Assembly: GCA_014193115.1 (NCBI GenBank)
Contig: BJHQ01000004.1
Span: 124,001-188,000 of the forward strand
DNA from: Planctomycetota bacterium
Lineage (GTDB): Bacteria > Planctomycetota > UBA11346
Direction of reading: 5' to 3'
DNA: 64,000 nt
Shown here one piece after another: positions 51,807 to 62,017 of the stretch (positions within the stretch are counted from its first letter, which is position 1; each line of letters begins with the position of its first letter). The notes under the pieces were generated by a model. It was not told the DNA's origin. It saw only the letters and a list, made by a program, of their open reading frames with translations, and made no database searches. The translations under genes were made by a program, and so were the position numbers.

Positions 51807-54800
51807 TCAGCCGCGACCAGCGGGCGTGGTTGGGACAAAGCGGAGATCGACCGAAACCGAATCAGACTTCTTTATCCAAATGCCTGCGCCTGCAGGAATC
51901 GTGTTCTGCGATCCCGGCACTGCATTGGGCATTTGGGTGATCAACGTCATAACGCCGGTCAGCGGATCGATCGCCCAGCAATGCGCCTGGAGGTAACCGG
52001 AGATGATGGCGTCCCTGAGCGTCATGGAATGGTCGTTGATGATGGCCTCGACATTGGACGGATCCCAAACCACTTGGACGCCACCGCTGATGGTGACCAG
52101 GTTCCACCCAAGATTTGCAAGCGAGACCCGGCCGGTCGGAACCGTCATGATGTGATATCCGGGCGGAGGAAAAACCGGTGGATCAACATCAATGTCCAAT
52201 AAGTACCCGATACCAGGCATGAGGATTTCATCAGAGCCGACAGCGATGAATTGATTTGTCGAGCGATCATAGCGCAGGAGATCTCCTGGATGTAAACCGA
52301 GCAAGGTCATGGTGCAGTCGACCTGCGGTCCTGGATCGGCCGGATCCCCGTCCCGCAATGGCCCCGGCATGGTGAATAATTTTGGTGGAGCGTAGACGAT
52401 GGTCAGTTTCGCCTCCGTCGTATTTCCTTGGGGATCGCGTGCCGTGACCATCAAGTCTCCGCCCGATCCAACTGGAAGCCGGTCGATGGACCAGGTTCTC
52501 GACCGACCTCCATCCACCAAAATCCGCGCCGAACCTGATCGAACTCCATATTTCCAGGTGACCTCACTGACCAACCGGTTGTCAGATGTTCCGATCTCGA
52601 TCGTCGCGACCTGGGAACGCAGGGTAACTTGCGTATCAATGATCTGACGGCCATTAGCGCTAAGTAAGTTCACAGTCGGACTCACGACATCTGCAACCTC
52701 GCCCAGCGTGACCGTGTAGGTATAGGGACTTAGCACGGACCATCCAGCGGTCTGGGGGACAAGGGTCAGTACAATTGTTTCATCAGGATCCCCGAGGCCA
52801 TCGTCGACGGGAAAAATGGTGACATAATGTTCATATTCATTCTCTTCAAACGATATGGAACGGGTCGATATGAGATAATCTTTGTTTCTGGTGGCGGTCC
52901 CATCAACATGGAGCGCGACCGTCGAAGTCCCAACATTTTTGTTGCGAACGATCTTGAGTTGATGAGCGCGTGATTCGCTGGTATCTGCGGACGATCCGAC
53001 GAACCGAAATCCTGCGGGATCGGTCAAGTCATCATCTTTTATGACGAGATAGGTGATATTTCCTACGGTAGCATCGCCGGAAGTGATGCCGAGCTCTATA
53101 TAGAAATATTCCCAGTCTTCGGAAACGGCATCATTGATCAGTGGAATTGAAATGGTCTTTATTGAATCGTCACCCTTGGCCCAGGAAACGCTTCCAACAG
53201 TATCATTGAAATCGGAACCGGGCATGGCCTGGTGCAGTACGGAAGGGTAAGGAGCTCTGGTTGTATAAGACACAGTTACTGATTCATCCGTATTGTACAT
53301 CCTGGCCAGCGAAAATTCGGCTGCCGGATCGATTCCTTCCTTAAACTCATCTCTTATTCCTAGCACATACACGTGGTCTTGTGAACTTTGGGTAGTATCC
53401 CGGATAGTGACATCACAATCTCCATACCCCAATTCCCAAGGAAGCGGGGTCGATGCGTTTCCAGAAATAATGCTGAGTTTCAGAGTGACGGATTCCCAAA
53501 TTTCTCCACGGACACTGTCTTCGAATGCAATAGCCGTTATCGTGCGATCATCAAACTCTCCTTGTCCCCAGGTGACGGTATAGCTCGACAGGTCGCAATC
53601 CTCGCCCAATTGGGCGCTGCCAACTTCCAGCGATAATTGCACGGTAATCGGTCCATCATTCCGACCTTTACGACGGATGCTCAGAACGCCGCTCTCACCT
53701 TCAAAAAGTATCATAGATCCGTATTCGAAATAAACTTGGTCCTGGGTGCCCGATTTTGGATCGTCATCTTCAATCCAAATGGCCCCCCAGGACTCAATTC
53801 CCTGGGGTTGCCCGCTTGCAGGAACAAGCGCTATTTCTATGTACTTTTCGCCATCAGGCGCCAAATCATCGAGCAATGATATGGATATCGTTTTGGTGCC
53901 GGTTTCTCCATCTGCCCAGGCCAGGAGTCCAGAAAGATCGCCATGAATATCGATTCCGGATTGAAGTGATCTACCATGCGTTAATACCATCCACTGCAGG
54001 GTTACCGCCCCGATGCCGCCAATATCGCGGTACACTTGGATTTCCGCGCGTGCATCAGTCTCCATCGCAATGGGCGCCCGAACCAAACTGAATTCATAGT
54101 GAGGCGGTGGTGGCGGAGGCGGAAGAATGGATGATTGATCTTCGGGATCATCTATAATATAACAGTAAAGTGGCCACGGATTGTCGTATAATAGGTCACT
54201 GTTGAATCGACCTGCGCCGGCCGGCGAACTCAGATGCAGACCAAAATATTCGGTAGATTCATCCAAAACATCATTCGGTAAGGTGATTGCCACCTGCTTC
54301 ACGCCCATTTCACCTGCTGCCCAGGATACGGTGGTCTGTGTAACCGGAAAATCCTTCTCCGGAGTAGCTGGCTCATATTCATAGGGCGACGTGGTCACGT
54401 TGACGCTGACCGGTTGATCGACGATCCCTGATCGCACAAGCGCAATCACGATCTGGGCTCCCTCGACATTGCTCAACTGGGTCTGGGACCAATCGATGCC
54501 AATGACCGATCGCTGGTCGTGGTCCGTGGGGATCGGGGCAATTGCGTCGTCATCGAGAATGTTGATCGTTGCAACCTCCTGACCCGTCCACGACGCTCCC
54601 TGGAAATTGCCGAAGGTAAGCAGAATCGTCTCAGTCGGCTCAGATTCGCCATCTTGCACTGCCGAGACCTGGATCACCTTGGATTGGATGTCACCCGCTG
54701 CCCAAGTGATCGTGCCATGGATCGGCGATGCGGACCAGTCGGAATTGCTCGCGGTTCCGCTAGCGAATGAGAAATCGACACTCGCCGCAGCGTTTGCTTC

Positions 54801-56066
54801 ACCAGAGCGCCGCACGGTTATCGACGCGGTTCCGCCTTCGACCACGGCCATGAAAGCATTGGTAACACCGATCCTGCTGCGCAACAGATTTTGATCATTG
54901 CCAGGGATGGTGCAGAGCGGCTGATCCACGACTTTGACAAACGCAATATTCCACCAGTCAGGTTCGAAAGAAGCCTGGATCGATTCGGGAATCGACAAGC
55001 GCAACCGCGGCGATTCAGGACCTTCGGGCAGGTCATCATCGATGATTTGAGCGGACAGCGATTTCCGACCGAATTCGCCCTCCGCCCAATCGACTGAAGT
55101 AGTCAGCAACGTGGCATCTTCGGTATCGAGCAGGACCGCCTGGACCGTACACGGCCCTCGGCCGCCAAGCCGTTCCAAAACGACGTTTGCCAATTCGCCC
55201 TCACGTGCTATCGGCGCCGAAACTCTCCGAATGGTTCCAGCGGACAGACCTTCATTGTCATTGACCATGATGCCTTTCGCCACGGAGACCGTCCTCGAGC
55301 CATCTTTGTATTCAACCGATATAGAGGTCCCCATCCCATATATATTGGTAGGATTCACCAGATTATCGTCGATGACGTTCACTTCGGCATACTGGAAACC
55401 GGTGGACCCGGCCTCCCAGGTCAACGTACCACTGTGAGGATCGAACCGCCCGTCGGGATCGACGATGGTCCAGGTCGCGGTCAGCTCCTCGAGTGCCGGT
55501 CCAGAGCGCCGAACCGGGAAGCGGAATGTCTTCATGGCCTCACCGACTTCGATCCATCCATATTGGTCATCAGGATGGATCGCCAACGCTGGACTGCCTG
55601 GTACACCGAGTTCGTCATCAATGATCAGGATGCCCGCTCTTGGCTCGATTGCCTTCGGATTCTGGCTCTGGGTGATGTCGAGGTCGACCGGATTGGCAAG
55701 GTCGAGGCCGATCCCGCGATTTCCATCGGGCGCAGTGTTACCGAAGATGTTGATGTCGACCTTGGCCAGGGACTGGCCATCGGCAAATTTCACCGTCACC
55801 GGTCCGGGGAAGTCAAAATCACCGCCCGGAACCGCTGGTTGGGCACTCGTCAAGCCATACAGGGCACTTTCGCTGTTCGGCAGCGGCTTTGCGATGACCT
55901 GGACACTCGCCGTTCCCTTCAGGCTACCGAGACGAACCAGAGTGACTGAGACGTTGGTATTCGCCTCCAGGACATAGTGGTTTCCAGCATTGAGGCCGAC
56001 CACATCCGCAGCAGGAAGTATTGTGAAAGAAAGAAGCAACAGGGCGATCAGGTGGTGAGGGCGCAT
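51807..56066 (-). CDS. Giant exported Calx-beta repeat protein
   Basis: This is 1,419 residues with a signal peptide (MRPHHLIALLLLSFTILPAA). It contains about nine Calx-beta-like units, recognisable by GGTASITVRRSGEANAAASV, then SxxTITWAAGDxxSKxIxV, a late ExxEtixltf and the end motif IxDDD (NILDDDAIAP, IIDDDLPEG, VIKDDDLTD). Such domains bind Ca2+ and form long surface fibres. The last 200 residues are a different beta-rich module with a PAGAGIWIKKSDSVSVDLRF end. Codon use is more AT-rich than the surrounding genes, especially 52.6-54.4 kb. It is probably an adhesin-like surface protein. The outer-membrane attachment signal is not clear. Confidence 0.85.
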   Translation of the reverse strand: MRPHHLIALLLLSFTILPAADVVGLNAGNHYVLEANTNVSVTLVRLGSLKGTASVQVIAKPLPNSESALYGLTSAQPAVPGGDFDFPGPVTVKFADGQSLAKVDINIFGNTAPDGNRGIGLDLANPVDLDITQSQNPKAIEPRAGILIIDDELGVPGSPALAIHPDDQYGWIEVGEAMKTFRFPVRRSGPALEELTATWTIVDPDGRFDPHSGTLTWEAGSTGFQYAEVNVIDDNLVNPTNIYGMGTSISVEYKDGSRTVSVAKGIMVNDNEGLSAGTIRRVSAPIAREGELANVVLERLGGRGPCTVQAVLLDTEDATLLTTSVDWAEGEFGRKSLSAQIIDDDLPEGPESPRLRLSIPESIQASFEPDWWNIAFVKVVDQPLCTIPGNDQNLLRSRIGVTNAFMAVVEGGTASITVRRSGEANAAASVDFSFASGTASNSDWSASPIHGTITWAAGDIQSKVIQVSAVQDGESEPTETILLTFGNFQGASWTGQEVATINILDDDAIAPIPTDHDQRSVIGIDWSQTQLSNVEGAQIVIALVRSGIVDQPVSVNVTTSPYEYEPATPEKDFPVTQTTVSWAAGEMGVKQVAITLPNDVLDESTEYFGLHLSSPAGAGRFNSDLLYDNPWPLYCYIIDDPEDQSSILPPPPPPPHYEFSLVRAPIAMETDARAEIQVYRDIGGIGAVTLQWMVLTHGRSLQSGIDIHGDLSGLLAWADGETGTKTISISLLDDLAPDGEKYIEIALVPASGQPQGIESWGAIWIEDDDPKSGTQDQVYFEYGSMILFEGESGVLSIRRKGRNDGPITVQLSLEVGSAQLGEDCDLSSYTVTWGQGEFDDRTITAIAFEDSVRGEIWESVTLKLSIISGNASTPLPWELGYGDCDVTIRDTTQSSQDHVYVLGIRDEFKEGIDPAAEFSLARMYNTDESVTVSYTTRAPYPSVLHQAMPGSDFNDTVGSVSWAKGDDSIKTISIPLINDAVSEDWEYFYIELGITSGDATVGNITYLVIKDDDLTDPAGFRFVGSSADTSESRAHQLKIVRNKNVGTSTVALHVDGTATRNKDYLISTRSISFEENEYEHYVTIFPVDDGLGDPDETIVLTLVPQTAGWSVLSPYTYTVTLGEVADVVSPTVNLLSANGRQIIDTQVTLRSQVATIEIGTSDNRLVSEVTWKYGVRSGSARILVDGGRSRTWSIDRLPVGSGGDLMVTARDPQGNTTEAKLTIVYAPPKLFTMPGPLRDGDPADPGPQVDCTMTLLGLHPGDLLRYDRSTNQFIAVGSDEILMPGIGYLLDIDVDPPVFPPPGYHIMTVPTGRVSLANLGWNLVTISGGVQVVWDPSNVEAIINDHSMTLRDAIISGYLQAHCWAIDPLTGVMTLITQMPNAVPGSQNTIPAGAGIWIKKSDSVSVDLRFVPTTPAGRG

Positions 56067-56442
56067 GTGAAGTTCCTTGAGCGTTGCTCAGGAAGACTGG
56101 CGTCATGAATCCGCCATGCATGACCGTCGGTTGGCTTTTCGCCGTGACTGTCCTCCGGCATGTGTGAGACCCGTGCTGACACACATCCGGGTTGAAGAGA
56201 CCAGCGCGATTGCTATTGAACTAATAAGTCCTCAGGGCCGAACCGGGGAAGGTTCGCTGCTTGCAGAAGCTGCCGTTCGCTACGGATCCTGAGATCCGAA
56301 CCGCCAAGGCGCCAATGGCCAAGAAAAAATCTGGGGAAGGCGCCGCTGGCTGGACGACCAACCGGGCGTTTTGGATCTTGCTCAAACCATCTACCACTTG
56401 GCGCTTTGCCGTCTTGGCGGTCCCCAGCTGCGCCATCCAGGT
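56067..56442. other. 376-bp gap carrying a family B repeat
   Basis: This lies between the divergent end of the Calx-beta gene (5' side) and the 3' end of the acetylesterase gene, both on the minus strand. The left 230 bp must hold the promoter of the giant gene; no clear -10/-35 pair is obvious. The right part is a complete family B element (56298-56423). I see no gene. Confidence 0.6.
56298..56423. repeat. Dispersed repeat family B, complete copy with inverted ends
   Basis: The left end GAACCGCCAAGGCGCCAATG and the right end CACTTGGCGCTTTGCC plus GTCTTGGCGGTCCC are imperfect inverted repeats about 75 bp apart. The element matches the ends at 20304-20422. It directly follows the 3' end of the acetylesterase gene and could fold into a transcript-stabilising hairpin. 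Confidence 0.65.
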
Positions 56443-57843
56443 TCATTCGGCGATCAGCACCTTCCAGCAGGACAGCATGGGGATGTTCCTGGTCATATCG
56501 ATCGGCAGCAGCGGCGGATGCGCGCCATAACCCATGGTCAACCACGCCGAACCGTTGGCCGGACGTCCCAGTTCGATGACCATCTTGGAGCCCGCATAGC
56601 TGACCTTTCCGATCGGAATGGTTCCGTCGGCATCGTCGATGCGCACTGGTTGGGCGGCGCCATCGGCAGAGCGCAATTCGCCGGAAACCGACTCGATGCT
56701 GACGAACACCTGGGTGCGGTCGGCCGCGAATTCCGCCCGGGAGATGTCCGGCGCCCGCCAATCGCAGGTGATCCCATAGACTTGGTCGAGGGCGGCTGCG
56801 GCGGCGCGGTGGCCGAGGGCCAGGTTCCCCACCGGGCTGGTGTGGATGAAGTCCGACAAGGGCAGATCGCTTGCCGGCACCACCAGCACACCGGGAATGG
56901 CCTTGGCCGCCTGGCGCTGGGCCTCACGGACCTGGGACCACGCCAGATGACCGGCCTCGCTCTGGGTGCTGGTCACCCGGTTGAGCTGGACGGTGATCAC
57001 CGGCAGGTCAGGGGCGGACAAAGCTTCGCGCCAGGCGGAGACGGCCTGGGAGAATCGGTCCAGATAGGTGGTCGCCGCTGGCGCCGACGTGTCGGAACAG
57101 CCTTGATACCAGAGCACACCGCGGACCTTGCCGCCGGCCGCCTGGACGACCTGCACCAGGTTGTCGAACAGTTCCGCCGAACCCGGCGTGCCTTCGCGGG
57201 GATTCCACCGGCTCAGCGGCGATCCGCCGAGCGCGGTCTGGATCAGGCCAATAGGATGGTTGAGGGTCCGGCGCAGGACGCGGGCGAACTGCAACCAGGG
57301 CGCGTGGCCGGGATTGGCGTTCTCGGTGTTGACCGGATGGACGGTGCCGGTGCTGTCGTTGAGCGGATGGGTGGCCAGGCGCCAACGCTGGGCATTATCG
57401 AACAAATGCAGTCCGATTTCAGGCGGATCATCGACCGGACCTTTGCCGTAACCGGCCGAATTGCTCTGCCCGGCGATGATCCACAGATCGCCGACCCCGA
57501 GCAGATCCCGGGCGTCGCCGCGCTGGGCCCATTCCGGGGTATTCGACTGATCGGTGCGCAATTGGGTTTCGAGCCGATACGGACCTCCGGCCGGAATCCG
57601 GGTCAGCTCTGCGGTCCAGCGCTCGCCCGCTTCCATCGTGGCCGGCTGCCAATCGAGATGCGCCGCCACCGGCACCGCATCGAGGGTGCGGACCAGGCGG
57701 ACCATGACCTGCTGTCGCTGATGGTCGGGTTTGGACAACCAATGCCCGGCAAGCCGCATGCGGCCGAAACCGGCCCCATCCTGCTGGATGATCTGCCAAT
57801 CGGCGGGGCCCTGGTCGAGGAAGGCTCCATGGGCGGCGGGCAT
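56443..57843 (-). CDS. Sialate O-acetylesterase-like (SASA/SGNH family) enzyme
   Basis: This 466-residue protein lacks an obvious signal peptide. Block I is IIAGQSNSAGYGKG with the nucleophile Ser. The G and N blocks follow in ALGGSPLSRWNPREG and VLWYQGCSDTSA (usually WYQGE). Block V is LPLSDFIHTSPVGNLALGHR with the catalytic Asp/His. SASA enzymes remove O-acetyl groups from sialic acids and from plant or animal glycans. The substrate here is unknown, but the nearby DegT-type and glycoside hydrolase genes suggest glycan use. It is divergent from the multi-PAS kinase. Confidence 0.88.
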   Translation of the reverse strand: MPAAHGAFLDQGPADWQIIQQDGAGFGRMRLAGHWLSKPDHQRQQVMVRLVRTLDAVPVAAHLDWQPATMEAGERWTAELTRIPAGGPYRLETQLRTDQSNTPEWAQRGDARDLLGVGDLWIIAGQSNSAGYGKGPVDDPPEIGLHLFDNAQRWRLATHPLNDSTGTVHPVNTENANPGHAPWLQFARVLRRTLNHPIGLIQTALGGSPLSRWNPREGTPGSAELFDNLVQVVQAAGGKVRGVLWYQGCSDTSAPAATTYLDRFSQAVSAWREALSAPDLPVITVQLNRVTSTQSEAGHLAWSQVREAQRQAAKAIPGVLVVPASDLPLSDFIHTSPVGNLALGHRAAAAALDQVYGITCDWRAPDISRAEFAADRTQVFVSIESVSGELRSADGAAQPVRIDDADGTIPIGKVSYAGSKMVIELGRPANGSAWLTMGYGAHPPLLPIDMTRNIPMLSCWKVLIAE

Positions 57844-57974
57844 GCGGCGGCTCCTGAATAGGCGGGAGCGTGGTATCGCTCCGGCGGTCGTCGAGGTCCC
57901 TTCCCGTCCAGGCCGTCACGGCTTGCACCATCGAGGGGTTGGGGCGCCAACGCCGCTGCATACGTTGCCCGGTC

Positions 57975-60647
57975 ATGCGCAGCGATCCGCGGACGCGCCA
58001 GCTCCTGATCGACGCCCTCGACGATCGGGTCGTGCTGATCGACCGGGATCGCCGGATCGTCCAGGCCAATGGCCGCTGGATCGAAGATCTGGTTGAACAT
58101 CCAGATGCTGGCATCGGCCTGGATTATCATGCCGTCTTCGGCGCAGCGGCACTGGCCCAGAGCAGCGATGTACGCACCGTCACCGATGGCCTGGACCAGG
58201 TCCTGTCCGGAGCTGCGCCGCGATTCCAGCACGAATACCTTGGGAATCCTCCATCCGACCGGCGCTGGTTCCGGGTGATCATCAAGCCGTTCGAAGACGG
58301 CGCGCTGGTCCGCCACATCGAGATCACCCGGATGCGCCGGGCCCTCGATCGCCTGCACCAGGCCGATGACAGTTTCCGCTCGTTGATCCATGATCTCCAG
58401 GTCGGTGTGCTGGTGGTGGGCGCTCACGGCCAGTTCGAGATGGTGAATCGCGCCGCCTGTGAACTGCTCGGGGTCAGCGAGGAGCAATTCGCCGGCAAGT
58501 CGCCGATGGATCCGAACTGGCAGGTGGTGCGATCAGATGACACCCCGTGTCCGCCCGAAGCATTTCCGGATATGGTGGCGCTGCGCACCGGCCAGCCGGT
58601 GCGCGGCGAGCTCCTTGGGGTGAAACGGCGGGGCAGCGGTGAACGCCGCTGGCTGGTGGTGGACGCCAGCCCGCAGGTGTCGGGCGATGGAGCGGTGCAG
58701 CGGGTGGTGACGGCGTTCTTCGACATCACCGCCCTGCGCCACGCCCAGATCAGCCGCCAGCGCCGTGATACCCAGCTGCTGCTCGCCCTCGAAGGCGCCA
58801 GCCTGGTGGCGTGGGATTGGCGGGTCGGGGCGCCCAATGTCGAATGGTCGGCGGATCCTTCGGCGTTGTTCGGTCTGGAACCCGGTTCGTTCGATGGATC
58901 GTGGGCGGCCTACCTGGCGGTGATCCATCCCGACGACCGGGACGAGGTCTTTGCGGCCAACCAACGGTTGCTGTCAGCCGGTCATGGCCGCTTCGCCCTC
59001 GCCCACCGGGTGGTTCCGCCGAGCGGCAAGCAACGCTGGTTGGAAGTCCGCTGCCAGCTCGATGGGCATGGCACCGAGCAGCGGATGACCGGCGTCCTGG
59101 TCGATATCACTGCTTTGCGCTCGGCCCAGGAAGATGCTGATCGCGGACATGCGATGCTGCGTCTGGCGCTGGAGGCGGCAGAGCTCGGGTTGTGGGAATG
59201 GGATGTCATCACCGGGACCATTACCTGGTCAGACCAGGTCGAGCGGATCCTCGGCCTGCCGCCAGGCGGTTCCCAGGGCCGCTATGAAACTTACCTGGAA
59301 TCAGTTCATCCCGATGATCGGACCCGGGTCGAGGTCGCCATCGCCAGCGCTCTCGCCGGCGAGACCGATCCCTACCAGATCGAGCATCGCGTCACCCTGC
59401 CCGCCGGCGGGGTGCGCTGGATCGGCGCCCGCGGCCGGGTGACCCGCAACGACCGCGGCGAGCCGGTGCGGATGGCGGGCATGGTGGTCGACCTCGATGC
59501 CCGGCGGCGGGCCGAGCGCCAGCTCGACGAACAGCGCCGATTCGCGCAGAACCTGCTCAGCACCATGGCGACGCTGGTGATCGTGCTCGATCCCCAGGGC
59601 CGGGTCCTGCAATTCAACCGGGCCTGCGAACGGCTGACCGGCTGGAGCGAAGCGGAGGTCGTCGGCCCGGCTTTCTGGGATCTGTTGATCCCACCCGACG
59701 AACGCGCCGGAGTGGTCGGGGTCTTCACCAGCCTGACCGCCGGCGATTTCCCGAATTCCCATGAAAATCATTGGCTGACCAAGGATGGACGGAAACGCCT
59801 GATCGCCTGGAACAACACCTGTCTGGTCGCTGACGGTCGGATCACCCATGTCATCGGCACCGGTGTGGACATCACCGACCGCCATGCGGCTGAGGTCGCC
59901 CTGCACCAAGCCAATGCCCAGCTGGAGCGACGGGTCGAGCAGCGCACCGCTGAACTGCGCGGGGTGGTCCAGGAATTGGAGACCTTCTCATATTCGGTGT
60001 CCCACGATCTGCGCGCTCCGCTGCGGGCGATCGACGGCTTTGCCCTGGCCCTGGCTGAAGATCATGGACCGCACCTGGGCGACGAAGGGCGACGGCTGCT
60101 CGGCGTGATCCGCGGCGAAACCAGCCGGATGGGCAAGCTGATCGACGATCTGCTCAAACTCGCCAAGGTCGGCAGGTGCGAGCTGCGCCACGAGCGGATC
60201 GACGTGACCTCCGAATGCCGCGCGATCCTCGTCCGGCTGGCCGGCCGCGATCCCCAGCGCCGGGTGTCGGTCACGGTCGAGGAGGGAATCCAGGCCAACG
60301 CCGATCCCGGCCTGCTCCGTCTCGTGCTTGAGAACCTGCTCGATAACGCCTGGAAATTCACGGCGAAGACCGAGCCAGCCACGGTCGCCGTGCACACCGA
60401 CGGCCAGGGCATCGTAGTCACCGACAATGGCGCCGGATTCGATCCGTCCTTTGCCGGGCTGCTGTTCAAGCCCTTCACCAGGCTGCACGCGTCGGGCGAA
60501 TTCCCCGGTACGGGAATCGGTCTGGCCACCGTGGCGAGAATCGTCGAGCGTCATGGTGGCACGTGCACGGCCACGGGGGCCGTGGGCCGCGGCGCCACCA
60601 TCCGGCTGCGTCTGCCCACCAGTTCGAACGCCCACATCGATCCTTGA
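57975..60647 (+). CDS. Multi-PAS sensor histidine kinase
   Basis: This is 890 residues from the ATG at 57975; the longer frame is antisense to the acetylesterase promoter. It contains about five PAS domains, including LIDRDRRIVQANGRWIEDLV, VVGAHGQFEMVNRAACELLG, LFGLEPGSFDGSWAAYLAVI, ILGLPPGGSQGRYETYLESV and IVLDPQGRVLQFNRACERLT. It ends with HisKA (FSYSVSHDLRAPLRAIDGFA) and a HATPase domain (LVLENLLDNAWKF, FPGTGIGLATVARIVERHGG). It has no membrane helix, so it is cytosolic and likely senses redox, oxygen or small ligands. No response regulator is adjacent. The next gene begins 53 bp later on the same strand. Confidence 0.92.
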   Translation: MRSDPRTRQLLIDALDDRVVLIDRDRRIVQANGRWIEDLVEHPDAGIGLDYHAVFGAAALAQSSDVRTVTDGLDQVLSGAAPRFQHEYLGNPPSDRRWFRVIIKPFEDGALVRHIEITRMRRALDRLHQADDSFRSLIHDLQVGVLVVGAHGQFEMVNRAACELLGVSEEQFAGKSPMDPNWQVVRSDDTPCPPEAFPDMVALRTGQPVRGELLGVKRRGSGERRWLVVDASPQVSGDGAVQRVVTAFFDITALRHAQISRQRRDTQLLLALEGASLVAWDWRVGAPNVEWSADPSALFGLEPGSFDGSWAAYLAVIHPDDRDEVFAANQRLLSAGHGRFALAHRVVPPSGKQRWLEVRCQLDGHGTEQRMTGVLVDITALRSAQEDADRGHAMLRLALEAAELGLWEWDVITGTITWSDQVERILGLPPGGSQGRYETYLESVHPDDRTRVEVAIASALAGETDPYQIEHRVTLPAGGVRWIGARGRVTRNDRGEPVRMAGMVVDLDARRRAERQLDEQRRFAQNLLSTMATLVIVLDPQGRVLQFNRACERLTGWSEAEVVGPAFWDLLIPPDERAGVVGVFTSLTAGDFPNSHENHWLTKDGRKRLIAWNNTCLVADGRITHVIGTGVDITDRHAAEVALHQANAQLERRVEQRTAELRGVVQELETFSYSVSHDLRAPLRAIDGFALALAEDHGPHLGDEGRRLLGVIRGETSRMGKLIDDLLKLAKVGRCELRHERIDVTSECRAILVRLAGRDPQRRVSVTVEEGIQANADPGLLRLVLENLLDNAWKFTAKTEPATVAVHTDGQGIVVTDNGAGFDPSFAGLLFKPFTRLHASGEFPGTGIGLATVARIVERHGGTCTATGAVGRGATIRLRLPTSSNAHIDP

Positions 60648-60700
60648 TCGAGCGGCCGATCCCGGCTCGCATCACCGGCCGCCACGCCACCATCCCGCCC

Positions 60701-61918
60701 ATGCTGACCCGTCGCCCGCCGCCCTTTCCCCGTCGTCGCGACGAGGCCATCGCTGCAGTGGTCGAACAGCTGAAAAATGGCGACTGGACCCGCCTCGAAG
60801 GCGCCCCCGAACTTGAACGCGAGCTGGAGACCTTCCACGGCCCCGGAATCACCGGCACCAAACCCACTGTCTTCTATCTGTCTTCCGGCACCGCCGCCCT
60901 GATGGCGATCCTGCTCGGTCATGGCATCGGACCGGGCGATGAGGTCATCACCACGCCATACACTTGGGGCGCGACGGTGTCGGCGGTGCTCGCCATCGGC
61001 GCCATCCCGGTCTTTGCCGATGTCGACCCGATCAGCGGGTTGATGCGGCCCGAGACGGTCGAGCCGCTGATCACGCCGCGGACCCGGGGCATTCTCTGCG
61101 TCCATCTGTTCGGCCATCCGTGCGCTGCCGCGGAACTCCGGCGGATCGCCGATCGCCGCGGCATCCTGCTGTTCGAGGACGGCAGCCAGGCCCACGGGGC
61201 GCGGCTTGATGGACTGCGGGTCGGCGCCTTCGGCCATGCCAGCGCCTTCAGCTGCATGGGGCTGAAGCTGCTCGCCGGCACCGAAGGCGGCTATGCCGTG
61301 TTCCACGATCCGGCTGCCGCAGAACGGGCCATGCTCTATGGCCGCCATCCCCGTGGGCTTCCGCCCGACCGGGCCGCTGTGCTCGGAGAGGCGGGCCTGC
61401 TCGACGCTTTGCAGCTCGGCTGGAGGCCCTGCACCATCGGCGCTGTGCTGGTCCGTCACGCCTTGCCGCATCTGGATGCGGAAAATGCCGCTCGGCGACG
61501 GAATGGCGGCCGGTTGCGTGCCGCGTTGGCCGGGCTCGACGCGGTGGCGCTGCACCAGGATCTGCCCGGCGCCGAAGGCTGCGACCATCTGCTGTCGCTG
61601 GTGGTCCATCCCGAGCGCTGCGGCCGCACCCGCAACGACATTGCGGCCCGGATGAACGCAGCGGGTGCCGGCAACTTCCACTATATCCCGGTTCCCATCC
61701 ATCGCCTGAAACGGCTGGATCCCCACGGCTATGACGGCCCCCGGGTGTTCTGGCACGACCAGCTGCTCCGCGCCGGGGCGGACTATCGCGCTGCCGAATG
61801 CCCCGGCGCCGAATGGCGCTGCCCGCGGGAGATCACCCTGGGATTCAACTGGACCGAAGATGACCCCGAGGCGATGGGCCAACTTGCTGCCGCCATCCGC
61901 CACGCGGTGGCAGCCTGA
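60701..61918 (+). CDS. DegT/DnrJ/EryC1-type PLP aminotransferase
   Basis: This is 405 residues from the ATG at 60701. The PLP-binding lysine is in SCMGLKLLAGTEGGYAVFHD, and the typical upstream motifs are GTAALMAILLGHGIGPGDEV, TPYTWGATVSAVLAIGAIPV and LLFEDGSQAHGARLDG. Such enzymes aminate or dehydrate nucleotide- or inositol-linked sugars. A family member acting on a sugar keto group is likely; the particular sugar cannot be read. It lies between the PAS kinase and a glycoside hydrolase on the same strand. Confidence 0.88.
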   Translation: MLTRRPPPFPRRRDEAIAAVVEQLKNGDWTRLEGAPELERELETFHGPGITGTKPTVFYLSSGTAALMAILLGHGIGPGDEVITTPYTWGATVSAVLAIGAIPVFADVDPISGLMRPETVEPLITPRTRGILCVHLFGHPCAAAELRRIADRRGILLFEDGSQAHGARLDGLRVGAFGHASAFSCMGLKLLAGTEGGYAVFHDPAAAERAMLYGRHPRGLPPDRAAVLGEAGLLDALQLGWRPCTIGAVLVRHALPHLDAENAARRRNGGRLRAALAGLDAVALHQDLPGAEGCDHLLSLVVHPERCGRTRNDIAARMNAAGAGNFHYIPVPIHRLKRLDPHGYDGPRVFWHDQLLRAGADYRAAECPGAEWRCPREITLGFNWTEDDPEAMGQLAAAIRHAVAA

Positions 61919-62017
61919 CGCGGGAACCCAGCCCATCCCCGAAGCATCTCGGTAAGCGTTTCTTGAACGCTGGTGCGCTTCACTAGCCGGAGCCGTCGGA
62001 CCGGCTACACCCCCGGC

